A stretch of DNA of 64,000 bases from Azospirillum sp. TSH64 (GTDB lineage: Bacteria > Pseudomonadota > Alphaproteobacteria > Azospirillales > Azospirillaceae). The notes beneath the pieces were generated by a model. It searched no databases. It was given only the letters and a program-made list of their open reading frames with translations, and was not told the origin of the DNA. Shown here in pieces: positions 1-7,931 of this stretch; the stretch's first letter is position 1, and each line of letters begins with the position of its first letter. Position numbers and translations under genes: made by a program. The DNA lies in contig NZ_LGQW01000015.1 in assembly GCF_003116035.1 (NCBI RefSeq), positions 1,300,568-1,364,567 on the forward strand, given 5' to 3'.

Positions 1-1
1 T

Positions 2-79
2 ATGGTCAACCAGTATCCTTGGCTCTATGAGCGCGCCGGGCCGTTTGCCTGGCGCGACCGCACCGGCACCTCCGGTTGA
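2..79 (+). CDS. C-terminal end of an unidentified protein (partial)
   Basis: An open frame runs from the left edge to a TGA at 77-79 and would encode the last 25 or so residues of a protein, ending WRDRTGTSG. The gene begins outside the window. The ATG at position 2 is simply the first in-frame codon and need not be a start. The fragment is too short to assign a family. It lies on the same strand as the binding-protein gene that follows about 200 bp later. Confidence 0.45.
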   Translation: MVNQYPWLYERAGPFAWRDRTGTSG

Positions 80-99
80 GCAGGGCCGGTTGAGCAGGG
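72..99. repeat. Perfect 14-bp tandem duplication over a stop codon
   Basis: The sequence CCGGTTGAGCAGGG occurs twice in immediate succession (72-85 and 86-99). The first copy contains the TGA stop of the preceding partial gene, so the second is a non-coding duplicate. It looks like a recent slippage event and has no evident function. Confidence 0.8.
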
Positions 100-190
100 A
101 CCACTAGACATAAGGAATTAGACCGTACGGCTGATTGGTGCCCGCGAAACTGTCGCACTGTGCGCCACTCGGGGTATGGTATTCTGGAAC

Positions 191-228
191 CCGCCGGAGG
201 GGACCCGGCGGCAAGGCCCGAAAGGGCC
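191..228 (+). promoter_or_regulatory. Two consecutive hairpins in the leader of the LivK-type gene
   Basis: Within the 200-bp gap before the LivK-type gene there are two adjacent stem-loops. The first has arms CCGCCGG (191-197) and CCGGCGG (205-211). The second has arms GGCCC (215-219) and GGGCC (224-228) closing a GAAA tetraloop. Neither has a run of T, so they look like a structured 5' leader rather than an intrinsic terminator. They could protect the mRNA or regulate it; I recognise no known riboswitch class. Confidence 0.4.
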
Positions 229-280
229 GGGGGTATGTTGCAACAGGGACCACTTCATAGAACAGGGAGCAAGCACACCC

Positions 281-1381
281 ATGAAATTCAAGCTGTCCCT
301 TCTCGCCGCGATCGCGGCGACCGCGCTCTCCGCCACGGCCGCCAAGGCTGATATCGCGGTGGCCACCGCCGGCCCGATCACCGGCCAGTACGCCACCTTC
401 GGCGAGCAGATGAAGAAGGGCATGGAGCAGGCCGTCGCGGACATCAATGCCGCCGGCGGTGTTCTGGGCCAGAAGCTGAAGCTGGAGGTCGGTGACGACG
501 CCTGCGATCCCAAGCAGGCCGTGGCCGTCGCCAACCAGCTGGCCAAGGCCGGTGTGAAGTTCGTGGCCGGTCACTTCTGCTCGGGCTCGTCGATCCCGGC
601 CAGTCAGGTCTATGCCGAGGAAGGGATGCTGCAGATCTCCCCGGCTTCGACCAACCCGAAGCTGACCGAGCAGGGCCTGAAGAACGTCTTCCGCGTCTGC
701 GGCCGTGACGACCAGCAGGGCCTGATCGCCGGAAAGTACCTGCTGGACAAGTACAAGGGCAAGAACATCGCCATCCTGCACGACAAGTCGGCCTACGGTA
801 AGGGTCTGGCCGACGAGACGCAGAAGGCGCTGAACGCCGGCGGCCAGAAGGAAGCCATCTACGAAGCCTATACGGCCGGTGAGAAGGACTATTCCGCTCT
901 GGTGTCGAAGCTGAAGCAGGCGAACATCGACGCCGTCTATGTCGGTGGCTACCACACCGAGGCCGGCCTGATCGCCCGCCAGATGAAGGACCAGGGCCTG
1001 AAGGCCATCATCGTGTCGGGTGACGCGCTGGTGACCAACGAGTACTGGGCCATCACCGGCGATGCCGGCGAGGACACCATGATGACCTTCGGCCCGGATC
1101 CGCGCGAGAAGCCGGACGCCAAGGCCGTCGTGGAGAAGTTCCGCAAGGCGGGCTACGAGCCGGAAGGCTACACCCTCTACACCTACGCCGCTCTCCAGAT
1201 CTGGGCGAACGCGGTGAAGCAGGCGAACTCGACCGACGCTGCAAAGGTTGCCGACGTCATGCGCAAGGGCAGCTATGACACCGTCATCGGCAAGATCGGG
1301 TTCGACGCCAAGGGCGACGTCACCAGCCCGGCCTATGTCTGGTACAAGTGGCACAACGGCCAGTACGCCGAAGTGAAGTAA
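281..1381 (+). CDS. Branched-chain amino-acid-type ABC transporter substrate-binding protein
   Basis: 366-residue periplasmic binding protein of the LivJ/LivK (Peripla_BP_6) family, which delivers amino acids or amides to a Liv-type ABC permease. Residues 1-23 form a Sec signal peptide ending AKA, and mature DIAVATAGPITGQYATFG is the classic start of the family. Two cysteines (in DDACDP and GHFCSG) are placed like the conserved disulfide of LivK. The ATG at 281 is chosen because the signal peptide starts there and AGGGAG lies at about 264-269. Permease and ATPase genes do not follow; instead a strong terminator lies 30 bp after the stop, so the protein is made from a single-gene unit or is the last gene of an upstream operon. 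The family is certain. The ligand (leucine/isoleucine/valine, or another amino acid or urea-like compound) cannot be read from the sequence. Confidence 0.93.
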   Translation: MKFKLSLLAAIAATALSATAAKADIAVATAGPITGQYATFGEQMKKGMEQAVADINAAGGVLGQKLKLEVGDDACDPKQAVAVANQLAKAGVKFVAGHFCSGSSIPASQVYAEEGMLQISPASTNPKLTEQGLKNVFRVCGRDDQQGLIAGKYLLDKYKGKNIAILHDKSAYGKGLADETQKALNAGGQKEAIYEAYTAGEKDYSALVSKLKQANIDAVYVGGYHTEAGLIARQMKDQGLKAIIVSGDALVTNEYWAITGDAGEDTMMTFGPDPREKPDAKAVVEKFRKAGYEPEGYTLYTYAALQIWANAVKQANSTDAAKVADVMRKGSYDTVIGKIGFDAKGDVTSPAYVWYKWHNGQYAEVK

Positions 1382-1410
1382 GCGAAACGCATCTGCGTTC
1401 CGCGAGAAAG

Positions 1411-1440
1411 GGCCGGCACGTCAGTGCCGGCCTTTTTCTT
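1411..1440 (+). terminator. Intrinsic terminator after the LivK-type gene
   Basis: A perfect 9-bp stem (GGCCGGCAC at 1411-1419, GTGCCGGCC at 1424-1432) with a 4-nt loop is followed by TTTTTCTTT. It lies 30 bp downstream of the stop codon. Confidence 0.9.
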
Positions 1441-1480
1441 TGATGGTTCAAAAAAGTACCGGGCTTGTCGAACAAGCCGG

Positions 1481-1762
1481 TCAGGGAATAGGTCGGGGAA
1501 CATAGGCGACGCGGTGCTGGGCCATGGCTGGCTGCGCCGCAGCAATTGCCTGGGGGGAGAGCCCGGTCGCCACACGCCGGCCCGACCGTTCGGTCAGCAG
1601 CCGTTCGCATGTGCCCATCACCTCCCGCCAGAAGGCGGCGGCACGGGTGTGGTTGGCGGCCGTGAGTTCGACAAGACGAACGCGGCTCATTCGAATCGCG
1701 GTTTCGCCCAGTTCATCAACCAGGCGGGTCGCGAAGACAAGCACGTCGAGATCGGTGTTCAT
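1481..1762 (-). CDS. Small hypothetical protein (93 aa)
   Basis: The predicted product starts MNTDLDVLVFATRLVDELGE and is soluble, with a helical N-terminal half and an Arg/Ala-rich C-terminal half. I recognise no family. The frame stays open for 33 further codons upstream, but MNTDLDVLVF is the natural start because the upstream part is Pro/Arg-rich and reads like non-coding DNA in this genome. No convincing Shine-Dalgarno sequence is seen. It lies alone, convergent with the LivK-type gene and divergent from the next small gene. That it is real is inferred from ordinary codon use and protein-like composition. Confidence 0.5.
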   Translation of the reverse strand: MNTDLDVLVFATRLVDELGETAIRMSRVRLVELTAANHTRAAAFWREVMGTCERLLTERSGRRVATGLSPQAIAAAQPAMAQHRVAYVPRPIP

Positions 1763-1990
1763 GACCGCTATGAACTCACAGCCGCGCCTTTTGTTCCACT
1801 CTGAAGGGGGCCTGCGGCAAAGGGTCATCGGGGGTGCTCCGGACGTGCTGCGTTGCAACAACGCAAATGCGTCATCGGCAAAGGGTCACCGAACGGACAC
1901 TCGCCACGGCAGGGGGGTTTTGTGCTTCAATGGCGCCCTTCGCGGCGACTGTGACGGTCGCCGGCATGGGACGGGTTTTGGAGAACGAAA

Positions 1991-2197
1991 ATGCGCAGGA
2001 AGCGCGAGGTGGTCGAGGGACAGATTTATCGCAAGCTGTCCCCCAGCGGCGGCTATTGGGAAGTGATCGCCATCCGCAAGGACGGCATGGGCACCCAGCA
2101 TGCCCAGATGAAGCGCACCGACGACCCGAAGACGTTGAAGACCCTGTCGGTGGCGACGCTGCTCGATCCGCACGAGTTCGAGATCGTCACCGAATAA
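1991..2197 (+). CDS. Small conserved-looking hypothetical protein (68 aa)
   Basis: A compact basic protein starting MRRKREVVEGQIYRKLSP and ending EFEIVTE. The alternating hydrophobic pattern (QIYRKL, YWEVIAIRK, HAQMKR, LLDPHEFEIV) suggests a small all-beta fold. Similar short proteins are common as unannotated genes in Azospirillum-like genomes, but I cannot name a family. GGAG at about 1979-1982 precedes the ATG by roughly 8 nt. The stop lies 6 bp before the convergent stop of the metallo-hydrolase. Confidence 0.6.
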   Translation: MRRKREVVEGQIYRKLSPSGGYWEVIAIRKDGMGTQHAQMKRTDDPKTLKTLSVATLLDPHEFEIVTE

Positions 2198-2203
2198 CTG
2201 CCG

Positions 2204-3295
2204 TCAGGCCGCTGTGATGGCTGCCGGCCGGCGGTAGAGGTCGGCCGGCGGAAGCGAAGCCGGCTCGCCAGCCGGTCCGGCGGTCCGCTCCAGCCGCCCC
2301 TTGCGGATCAGGTGGTTGAGGTGAGCCACCGCCTCGCCCACGGCGAAGAGCATCTGCTGCGGGTCGAGTGGGCGCGGAAACAGCGCCCGCGTCACCGCCG
2401 CGGCGGTCCGGGGGGCTGCACACAGAGTCTCGATCTCGGCCAGCCGCTCCCCATGGTGGAGAGCCAGCTCCTCTGCACGCCGGTGCAGGCCGCGGAAGGG
2501 ACGGCCGTGGGAGGGCAGGACCAGCGTATCCGCCGGCAGGACGCTCCATCCCTCAAGACTGGCAAGATAGTCGGCGAGCGGATCGGCCTCCGGTTCCGAC
2601 GGCCAGACGCTGATGTTCGGGCTGATGCGCGGAAGAATCTGGTCGCCGGAAATCAGCAGGTCCGGGCTGCCGCCGCCGGCCGGCCGGTAGAGGCTGACCG
2701 GTTCCGCCGTATGGCCGCTGCCGCCGATCACCGTCCAGTGGCGGTCCCCCACCGGCAGCCGGTCGCCGGCCCGCAGGCGGGTCAGCGTCGCCGGCACGGT
2801 GGGCACGCCGCGGCTGTAAGCCCCCTTGCGGGCGAGCAGCGACCGCAGCGTATCCTCCTCCAGGCCGCAGCGGCGATAGAACTGCTCGACCACCGCGTCG
2901 GTGGCGGCATCGGTGCCGGCCGACAGGGTGCGGGCGAACAGCCATTCGGTCAGCGAGGTGGCAAAGCCGGCGCCGGTCCGTTCCACCAGCCAGGCGGCGG
3001 CGCCGATATGGTCGGGATGGAAATGGGTGACGACCACCCGCTCCACCGGGCGCCCGCCCAGCGCATCGCGCAGCAGCACTTCCCACACCGCGCGGCTGCG
3101 CGGATCGCCGAGCCCGCAATCGACCAGCGTCCAGCCGACCGTGCCGCCGTCCAGCGCCCAGACATTGATGTGGTCGAGCTGGAAGGGGAGGGACAGCCGG
3201 ATCCACAGCACGCCGGGCGCCACCTCCTGCCAGCCGCCGGGCTCGGGAGTGGTGCAGAGGGGGTAATCAACCGAACCGTCCGGGGTAGAGGGCAT
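2204..3295 (-). CDS. Metallo-beta-lactamase-fold hydrolase
   Basis: 363 residues. The zinc-binding motif HFHPDHIGAA lies near residue 91 and fits the HxHxDH signature of the metallo-beta-lactamase superfamily. Further metal ligands are plausible at GGSGHTAEPVSLY and PSHGRPF. The C-terminal part (about 280-345, including LFPRPLDPQQMLFAVGEAVAHLNHL) resembles the winged-helix domain found in LACTB2-like hydrolases. The substrate is unknown; members cleave thioesters, lactones, RNA or phosphodiesters. It is monocistronic and transcribed away from the OmpA-type gene. No strong Shine-Dalgarno is visible before the ATG at 3295. Confidence 0.88.
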   Translation of the reverse strand: MPSTPDGSVDYPLCTTPEPGGWQEVAPGVLWIRLSLPFQLDHINVWALDGGTVGWTLVDCGLGDPRSRAVWEVLLRDALGGRPVERVVVTHFHPDHIGAAAWLVERTGAGFATSLTEWLFARTLSAGTDAATDAVVEQFYRRCGLEEDTLRSLLARKGAYSRGVPTVPATLTRLRAGDRLPVGDRHWTVIGGSGHTAEPVSLYRPAGGGSPDLLISGDQILPRISPNISVWPSEPEADPLADYLASLEGWSVLPADTLVLPSHGRPFRGLHRRAEELALHHGERLAEIETLCAAPRTAAAVTRALFPRPLDPQQMLFAVGEAVAHLNHLIRKGRLERTAGPAGEPASLPPADLYRRPAAITAA

Positions 3296-3508
3296 TGGGG
3301 ATTCTGTCCAAGTTATTGTTATCGCGCGAGGAAATGCCTCTGAGGCGGCTGAGGCAAATCTGCAACAGGGAAAATGGGCGTGAGGCGGCGGGATTGGAAG
3401 CCGCAGGTGCGGAATCCATTGTCGGGGCCGGAGCCCGTTCTGTCACGCATTTCACCGCAGGCCGGGATGTCCCGATCGACCAACGCCGTCAACGATGGGA
3501 ACAAGAAC

Positions 3509-4552
3509 ATGACGATGCGTGGGATTTTGCTGGGCACGGCACTGACCGTCGCCCTTCCTTCGCTGGCCGTCCCGACCGCCGCTTTCGCCGGTACGGAAGG
3601 CTTCTATGTCGGTGCTGGCGCCGGCGTGAACTGGACCGAGGATGCGGACCTCAGCAGCTATCCGGCTCCCGGCCTGGGCCTGAAGGAGGAATTCAAGATC
3701 GGCGGCATCGGCGACCTGTCGGTCGGCTACGCCACCGCGATGGGCCTGCGCGCCGAGCTGGAGGCCGCCTGGCGGTGGCGCAACAGCGTGGACGGCACCA
3801 GCAGCGCCACCCCCGGCCTGAACAATCTGGGCGGCAAGATGAGCTCGGTCGCCTTCATGGGCAACCTGCTGTACGACATCAACATCGGCCTGCCGATCAC
3901 CCCCTACATCGGTGCCGGTGCCGGTATCGCCGGCGTCAAGCAATCGCTGAACGGCGCCAGCGACCGCGACTGGGTCTTCGCCTATCAGGGCATCGTCGGC
4001 GCCTCCTATGCGATCAACGACAATGTCGCGCTGACGCTGGATTACCGGTATTTCGCCACCGTCGATCCGGAGTTCGAACTGGGCCCGGTGACCTCGAAGG
4101 GCGAGTACCGCAATCACACGATCCTCGCCGGCCTGCGCTACACCTTCGGCGGTCCGGAGCGTGCGACCCCCATCGCCGCCCCGGCGCCGGCAGCCCCGCC
4201 GATGGCCGCCCAGCCGCAGAGCGAGTATCAGGTGTTCTTCGATTGGGACAAGGCGGTCATCACGCCGAACTCCGACAAGATCATCGCCGATGCCGCCGAC
4301 GGTGCCAGCCGCGCGCGTGCCGTCCGCATCCAGGTGATCGGCCACACCGACACCTCGGGCGCGCCGTCCTACAACCAGAGGCTCTCGCTCCGCCGCGCCG
4401 AGGCGGTGCGGCAGGCCATGATCAAGCATGGCACGCCGGCCAACATCATCTCCATCGAAGGTGTCGGCGAGAACCAGTTGATGGTCCCGACCGGTCCGAA
4501 CGTGCGCGAGCCGTCGAACCGCCGTGCCCAGATTATGATCAAGATCTCCTGA
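3509..4552 (+). CDS. OmpA-family outer membrane protein
   Basis: 347 residues. A 27-residue signal peptide ends PTAAFA. Residues about 28-215 form an outer-membrane beta-barrel (GFYVGAGAGVNWTED, then alternating strands to LAGLRYTFGG). A Pro/Ala linker (about 218-238) leads to a C-terminal OmpA domain from about residue 240, with FFDWDKAVITP and the peptidoglycan-binding signature GHTDTSGAPSYNQRLSLRRAEAV. Such proteins anchor the outer membrane to murein. The ATG at 3509 is chosen over the longer frame because it starts the signal peptide and has GGGAA about 9 nt upstream. It stands alone; the 213-bp region upstream must carry its promoter. Confidence 0.92.
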   Translation: MTMRGILLGTALTVALPSLAVPTAAFAGTEGFYVGAGAGVNWTEDADLSSYPAPGLGLKEEFKIGGIGDLSVGYATAMGLRAELEAAWRWRNSVDGTSSATPGLNNLGGKMSSVAFMGNLLYDINIGLPITPYIGAGAGIAGVKQSLNGASDRDWVFAYQGIVGASYAINDNVALTLDYRYFATVDPEFELGPVTSKGEYRNHTILAGLRYTFGGPERATPIAAPAPAAPPMAAQPQSEYQVFFDWDKAVITPNSDKIIADAADGASRARAVRIQVIGHTDTSGAPSYNQRLSLRRAEAVRQAMIKHGTPANIISIEGVGENQLMVPTGPNVREPSNRRAQIMIKIS

Positions 4553-4721
4553 ACGGCAAACGGGGGGAGGGGCAGCGGCCTCTCCCCCGCAGGCGCCTGC
4601 AATCCTTCCAAGCATCGCGGCAATGGAACAAAGGTGCCGGATGTGCGAAGGAGGTAGCGCGGACCGTTGCGTCAGCGTATGACGATACGGTACCCAAGGC
4701 ATCTCCGGTCCGAGACGTTAC

Positions 4722-5390
4722 ATGCAGGTTCTGATCGCCGACGATCATTCCATCGTCCGCAGCGGCTTGACCCATCTGGTGGGTGAACTGGACGAGCAGG
4801 CCACCGTGGTGGCCGCCACCAGCTTCAGCCAATTGAACGCCATCCTCGACGGCACGATGCAGGACGGCGGGACCGCGTTCGACCTCATCGTGATGGACCT
4901 GCGCATGCCGGGTCTCGGCGGGCTGGAGGATGTCGAGGCGCTGGTCAAGCGCGTGGCGCCGGTTCCGGTTGCCATCTTCTCGATGATCGAGTCGCCGGAC
5001 GAAATGCGCGCGGTGCTGTCGCGCGGCGTCCGGGCCTTCATTCCGAAATCGACCGACGACGTGCTGGTGGTGAACATCCTGCGGCTGGTGATGGCCGGCG
5101 GATCCTATGTGCCGCCGGTGCTGGGCATGCCGGGCGCACCGGCCCACGCGGCTGCGGGAGCCCCGCGCGCCGTGGCCCCCAGCATCTTCGACGGGCTGAC
5201 CCGCCGCCAGTTGGAGGTTCTGGACCTGCTCGCCCAAGGCCTGTCCAACCAGGAGATCGGCGAGCGGCTGGGCCTGAACCTGTCCACCGTGAAGACCCAC
5301 GTCACCGGCGTGCTCAAGGCGCTGAACGTCGGCAGCCGCACCCAGGCGGTTCTGCTGGTCAAGGAAACGGGGCGCGACCGTCTGGCCTGA
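4722..5390 (+). CDS. NarL/LuxR-type response regulator
   Basis: 222 residues. An N-terminal receiver domain has acidic residues D7/D8 and the phospho-acceptor Asp59 in LIVMDLRMPG. It is followed by a short Ala/Pro linker and a LuxR-type helix-turn-helix from about residue 157 (LTRRQLEVLDLLAQGLSNQE and LSTVKTHVTGVLKAL). It should be a DNA-binding output of a phosphorelay. No histidine kinase is adjacent, so it is an orphan regulator here. The stop is 12 bp from the convergent stop of the next gene. Shine-Dalgarno is weak. Confidence 0.9.
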   Translation: MQVLIADDHSIVRSGLTHLVGELDEQATVVAATSFSQLNAILDGTMQDGGTAFDLIVMDLRMPGLGGLEDVEALVKRVAPVPVAIFSMIESPDEMRAVLSRGVRAFIPKSTDDVLVVNILRLVMAGGSYVPPVLGMPGAPAHAAAGAPRAVAPSIFDGLTRRQLEVLDLLAQGLSNQEIGERLGLNLSTVKTHVTGVLKALNVGSRTQAVLLVKETGRDRLA

Positions 5391-5402
5391 CGCCTACTGC
5401 GA

Positions 5403-6122
5403 TCACAGGATCGCGTTCAGCAGCGATCCGCGCCCGCCATAGCTGCCGCCGGACCCGCCCAGCAGCATCGCCGAGGGGTTGAGCGAGGCGCTGCCCGCTC
5501 CCAGGATCGAGGCCAGGCCCTGAAGCTTGGTGTTGCCGCCGAAGGGGTTGTCGCCCTTGGCCGGCTGCTTGGCGATGGTGTCGTAGTCCTTGCTGTAGTT
5601 GCCCATGCGCAGCTGGACGCCGTAGCTCTTGGCATCCTTGACCGGCACGTCCTTGTCGCGGGCGACACGCAGGGTGTAGTCGCCCTTGTCCAGCGTCATC
5701 TGGCCGGATTTCAGCTTCTGGAAGGCGTCATAGCTGGCGCCGGCATCCTTGTTGCTGTCGGCGATGACCTTGCCGCCACGGTCCATCAGTTGAAGCCGGA
5801 CGCCGGCATCGCCCACCGTCCCCAGCGTCACGGCGCCGGATGTGGGCACGTTGAACTTGTAGAAATCTGCCGGATCGTTGGAGGCCAGCGAGCTGAAGAC
5901 GTTCAGCCGGCTGGTGTCCTTTATCAGGGTGCCGATGCCCGTCGCGAAGGGGGCGGCGTTCATCGCCGACTTGTTGACGGTCTGCTCGTACTCCTGGACC
6001 TTGCCGGTAGCACCACCATTGCCCGTTGCCTGCTGCTGCACGCGCTTGACCGCGGCGTCGATCGACTGCTGCAGGCTCTGGGCCATGCTGCCGACATCGG
6101 CGTAACTGGACAGGCTGACCAT
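5403..6122 (-). CDS. Hypothetical protein with PPC-like beta-sandwich region
   Basis: 239 residues, with no signal peptide or membrane segment. The N-terminal part (to about residue 60) is helical and Gln-rich. Residues about 75-175 contain NDPADFYKFNVPTSGAVTLG, VRLQLMDRGGKVIADS and KGDYTLRVAR, the pattern of bacterial pre-peptidase C-terminal (PPC) domains. The C-terminus is Gly/Ser-rich and low-complexity. The ATG at 6122 is preferred over 14 codons upstream because GAGGGGAG lies about 6 nt before it. No enzyme domain accompanies the PPC-like part, so it may be a surface or appendage protein exported without a Sec signal. That role is inferred only. Confidence 0.7.
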   Translation of the reverse strand: MVSLSSYADVGSMAQSLQQSIDAAVKRVQQQATGNGGATGKVQEYEQTVNKSAMNAAPFATGIGTLIKDTSRLNVFSSLASNDPADFYKFNVPTSGAVTLGTVGDAGVRLQLMDRGGKVIADSNKDAGASYDAFQKLKSGQMTLDKGDYTLRVARDKDVPVKDAKSYGVQLRMGNYSKDYDTIAKQPAKGDNPFGGNTKLQGLASILGAGSASLNPSAMLLGGSGGSYGGRGSLLNAIL

Positions 6123-6320
6123 GGTGCGCTCCCCTCGTTCCGCATTCCCGTCAGGAAATGACAATCGAGGGGTGTGCAGGATGCGGGCCAGAGCTAAGCC
6201 TTTGACCTGACAGGGGCTATGGCAGGCTCATCGGTGCCGGGCGGCAGGTTTGGACCGGCAGGGGCGGCAGGATTTTCCCATCGGTGTTCACATGTCGCCG
6301 CCGCGGTGCCTGCACTCCGG

Positions 6321-7727
6321 TCAGACGATGGACAACATCGCCGCCGCGGGCGCGTCGATCGCATCGGCAAGGGCGCGCAGGCCGCGGGCGGCCTCGTCGC
6401 GGCTGCGCGGCATGCACAGGCCGACACGCACCGCATGGGGCGCACTGGCGCGGCCGACGGCGAAGGCGTCGGCACCGGTGACGATCACCCCGCGGCGGCG
6501 CGCCTCTCCGATGAAGTCCTCGCGCCGCCAGGGCTCGGGCAGGACCAGCCACAGATGCTGGGCCGCCGGGTGGCCATAGACGGTCTCGGCCGGCAGGATG
6601 GATCTGGCGAGCCGCTGGCGCGCCAGATCCTCCTCCCGCTGGGTGGCGACGATGCGGTCGGCGGTGCCGTCCTGGATCCAGCGCGCGGCCACCTCCGCCG
6701 GCAGGGCGGGAGCGGAATATTGCAGGGCCCGGATGGCGGTCTCGACACGGGTGCGCAGTTCCGCCGGGGCGACGACGAAGCCCAGCCGCAGGCCGGCGGC
6801 GAGGCTCTTCGACACGCTGGACACATAGAGCGTGATGTCGGGGGCCATGGTCTGGATCGGCACGGCATCCGGCACCATGAAGCCGAACACGTCGTCCTCG
6901 ATCAGGATCACGCCATAGCGGCGGGCGATCTCGACGATCTCGCGCCGGCGGGCGGCGGGCATGACGACCGCCGTCGGATTCTGCAGGGTCGGCACCAGAT
7001 AGGCTGCCTTCGGCCCCAGCCGGCGGCAGGCGCTGTCGAACGCGTCGGGCACCAGACCATGCTCGTCGATGGCGACGCCTTCCAGATGATAGCCCTGGGT
7101 GGCGGCCAGCGCCTTGGTGCCGATGTTGGTCAGCCGTTCCGCCAGGATGACGTCGCCGGGGCGGGCCACGGCGGCCAGCGCCACGGCCAGCGCGTTCTGC
7201 GCCCCGGTGGTCAGCAGCACCGACTCAGGCGTCGCCTTGACCCGGTGCTGGCGTTCCAGCCAGGCCGCCGCGGCGGCACGATGGTCGGGCAGGCCGGCAT
7301 GCGGGCCGTAGCCGATCAGTTTCGCCGCATGTCCCGATGCCGCGATGGCGGACAGCGTCTGGCCGAAGGTCTGCACCGCCACGGCGTGTTCGGGATGGAC
7401 CGTGGTCATGTTGACAATGGCGGGGCCCGCCGAGATCTCCCCGGCCGGCGGCCAGCCGAGCGGCAGGGGGGTGGTTGGCGGACGCTGTCCCTGGACGAAG
7501 GTGCCGCGGCCGACCTCGCCGCCGATCAGCCCACGCTTCTCGGCCTCCGTATAGGCGCGGGTCACCGTTCCCACCGTCACGCCGAGGCGGAAGGCGAGGT
7601 CGCGGTGCGTCGGCAGCCGCGTGCCGGTGGGCAGCACGCCCTCCGCGATGTCGTCGGCCAGCGCGTCGGCGATGACGCGATAGAGCGGGCCGGGACGGCC
7701 CTCCAGGTTCGGGGTCCAGTTTGTCAT
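6321..7727 (-). CDS. MocR-type transcriptional regulator (GntR wHTH fused to class I aminotransferase)
   Basis: 468 residues. An N-terminal GntR winged helix (about 15-80, TRLPTHRDLAFRLGVTVGTV) is fused to a fold-type-I aminotransferase domain (about 110-465). The PLP-lysine motif SSVSKSLAAGLRLG is near residue 305, and LLTTGAQNALAVAL and IEDDVFGFM are further PLP-site motifs. MocR regulators (GabR, PdxR, TauR) use PLP to sense amino-acid or vitamin B6-related effectors. The ATG at 7727 is chosen because MTNWTPNLEGRPGPLYRVIA is the usual start of the winged helix. The gene is divergent from the OmpR-type regulator, and the space between holds repeated sites it may bind. The effector and target are not deducible. 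Confidence 0.92.
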   Translation of the reverse strand: MTNWTPNLEGRPGPLYRVIADALADDIAEGVLPTGTRLPTHRDLAFRLGVTVGTVTRAYTEAEKRGLIGGEVGRGTFVQGQRPPTTPLPLGWPPAGEISAGPAIVNMTTVHPEHAVAVQTFGQTLSAIAASGHAAKLIGYGPHAGLPDHRAAAAAWLERQHRVKATPESVLLTTGAQNALAVALAAVARPGDVILAERLTNIGTKALAATQGYHLEGVAIDEHGLVPDAFDSACRRLGPKAAYLVPTLQNPTAVVMPAARRREIVEIARRYGVILIEDDVFGFMVPDAVPIQTMAPDITLYVSSVSKSLAAGLRLGFVVAPAELRTRVETAIRALQYSAPALPAEVAARWIQDGTADRIVATQREEDLARQRLARSILPAETVYGHPAAQHLWLVLPEPWRREDFIGEARRRGVIVTGADAFAVGRASAPHAVRVGLCMPRSRDEAARGLRALADAIDAPAAAMLSIV

Positions 7728-7737
7728 GGGGACAAAT

Positions 7738-7747
7738 GTGGCATTGT
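7738..7747. promoter_or_regulatory. Candidate MocR half-site next to its own start
   Basis: GTGGCATTGT, whose complement is ACAATGCCAC, lies 11 bp upstream of the MocR start codon. It matches the ACAAT/GCCAC elements repeated in the rest of this intergenic region, here without the 2-nt spacer. It may serve autoregulation. Confidence 0.45.
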
Positions 7748-7774
7748 CTCGACCTTCTGGCAAGATCGCCCGCG

Positions 7775-7818
7775 ATTGTCCCTATCAGCCACTGTGGCGG
7801 GGCGGAACAATCTGCCAC
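7775..7818. promoter_or_regulatory. Dyad-symmetric candidate operator between MocR and OmpR-type genes
   Basis: The arrangement is ATTGT (7775-7779), 8 nt, GCCAC (7788-7792), 1 nt, GTGGC (7794-7798), 8 nt, ACAAT (7807-7811): a perfectly symmetric two-element dyad. The right ACAAT is also the start of ACAATCTGCCAC (7807-7818), which recurs with one change at 7895-7906. MocR proteins are known to bind paired direct or inverted repeats, so this is a plausible site for the adjacent regulator. Confidence 0.55.
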
Positions 7819-7887
7819 TGCCCGTCGCAGTTCCGTTACTCTCCAGCTTGTGTCAAATTGCCGGAACCGATAGTTTCGGTGCTGGGT

Positions 7888-7906
7888 GTGGCAGACAATC
7901 CGCCAC
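7888..7906. promoter_or_regulatory. Second repeat-type candidate operator before the OmpR-type gene
   Basis: GTGGCAGACAATCCGCCAC contains ACAATCCGCCAC, differing in one base from the ACAATCTGCCAC at 7807-7818. It ends 25 bp before the start codon of the downstream response regulator, a position suited to repression of that gene. Confidence 0.5.
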
Positions 7907-7931
7907 CCGTCTCAGTCCGGTACGGGGGACA

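Noticed and set aside
6219..7931. Plus-strand frame extending the OmpR-type gene 570 codons upstream
   Set aside because: The upstream part is antisense to the MocR gene and unlike any protein; the ribosome site and receiver domain start place the gene at 7932.
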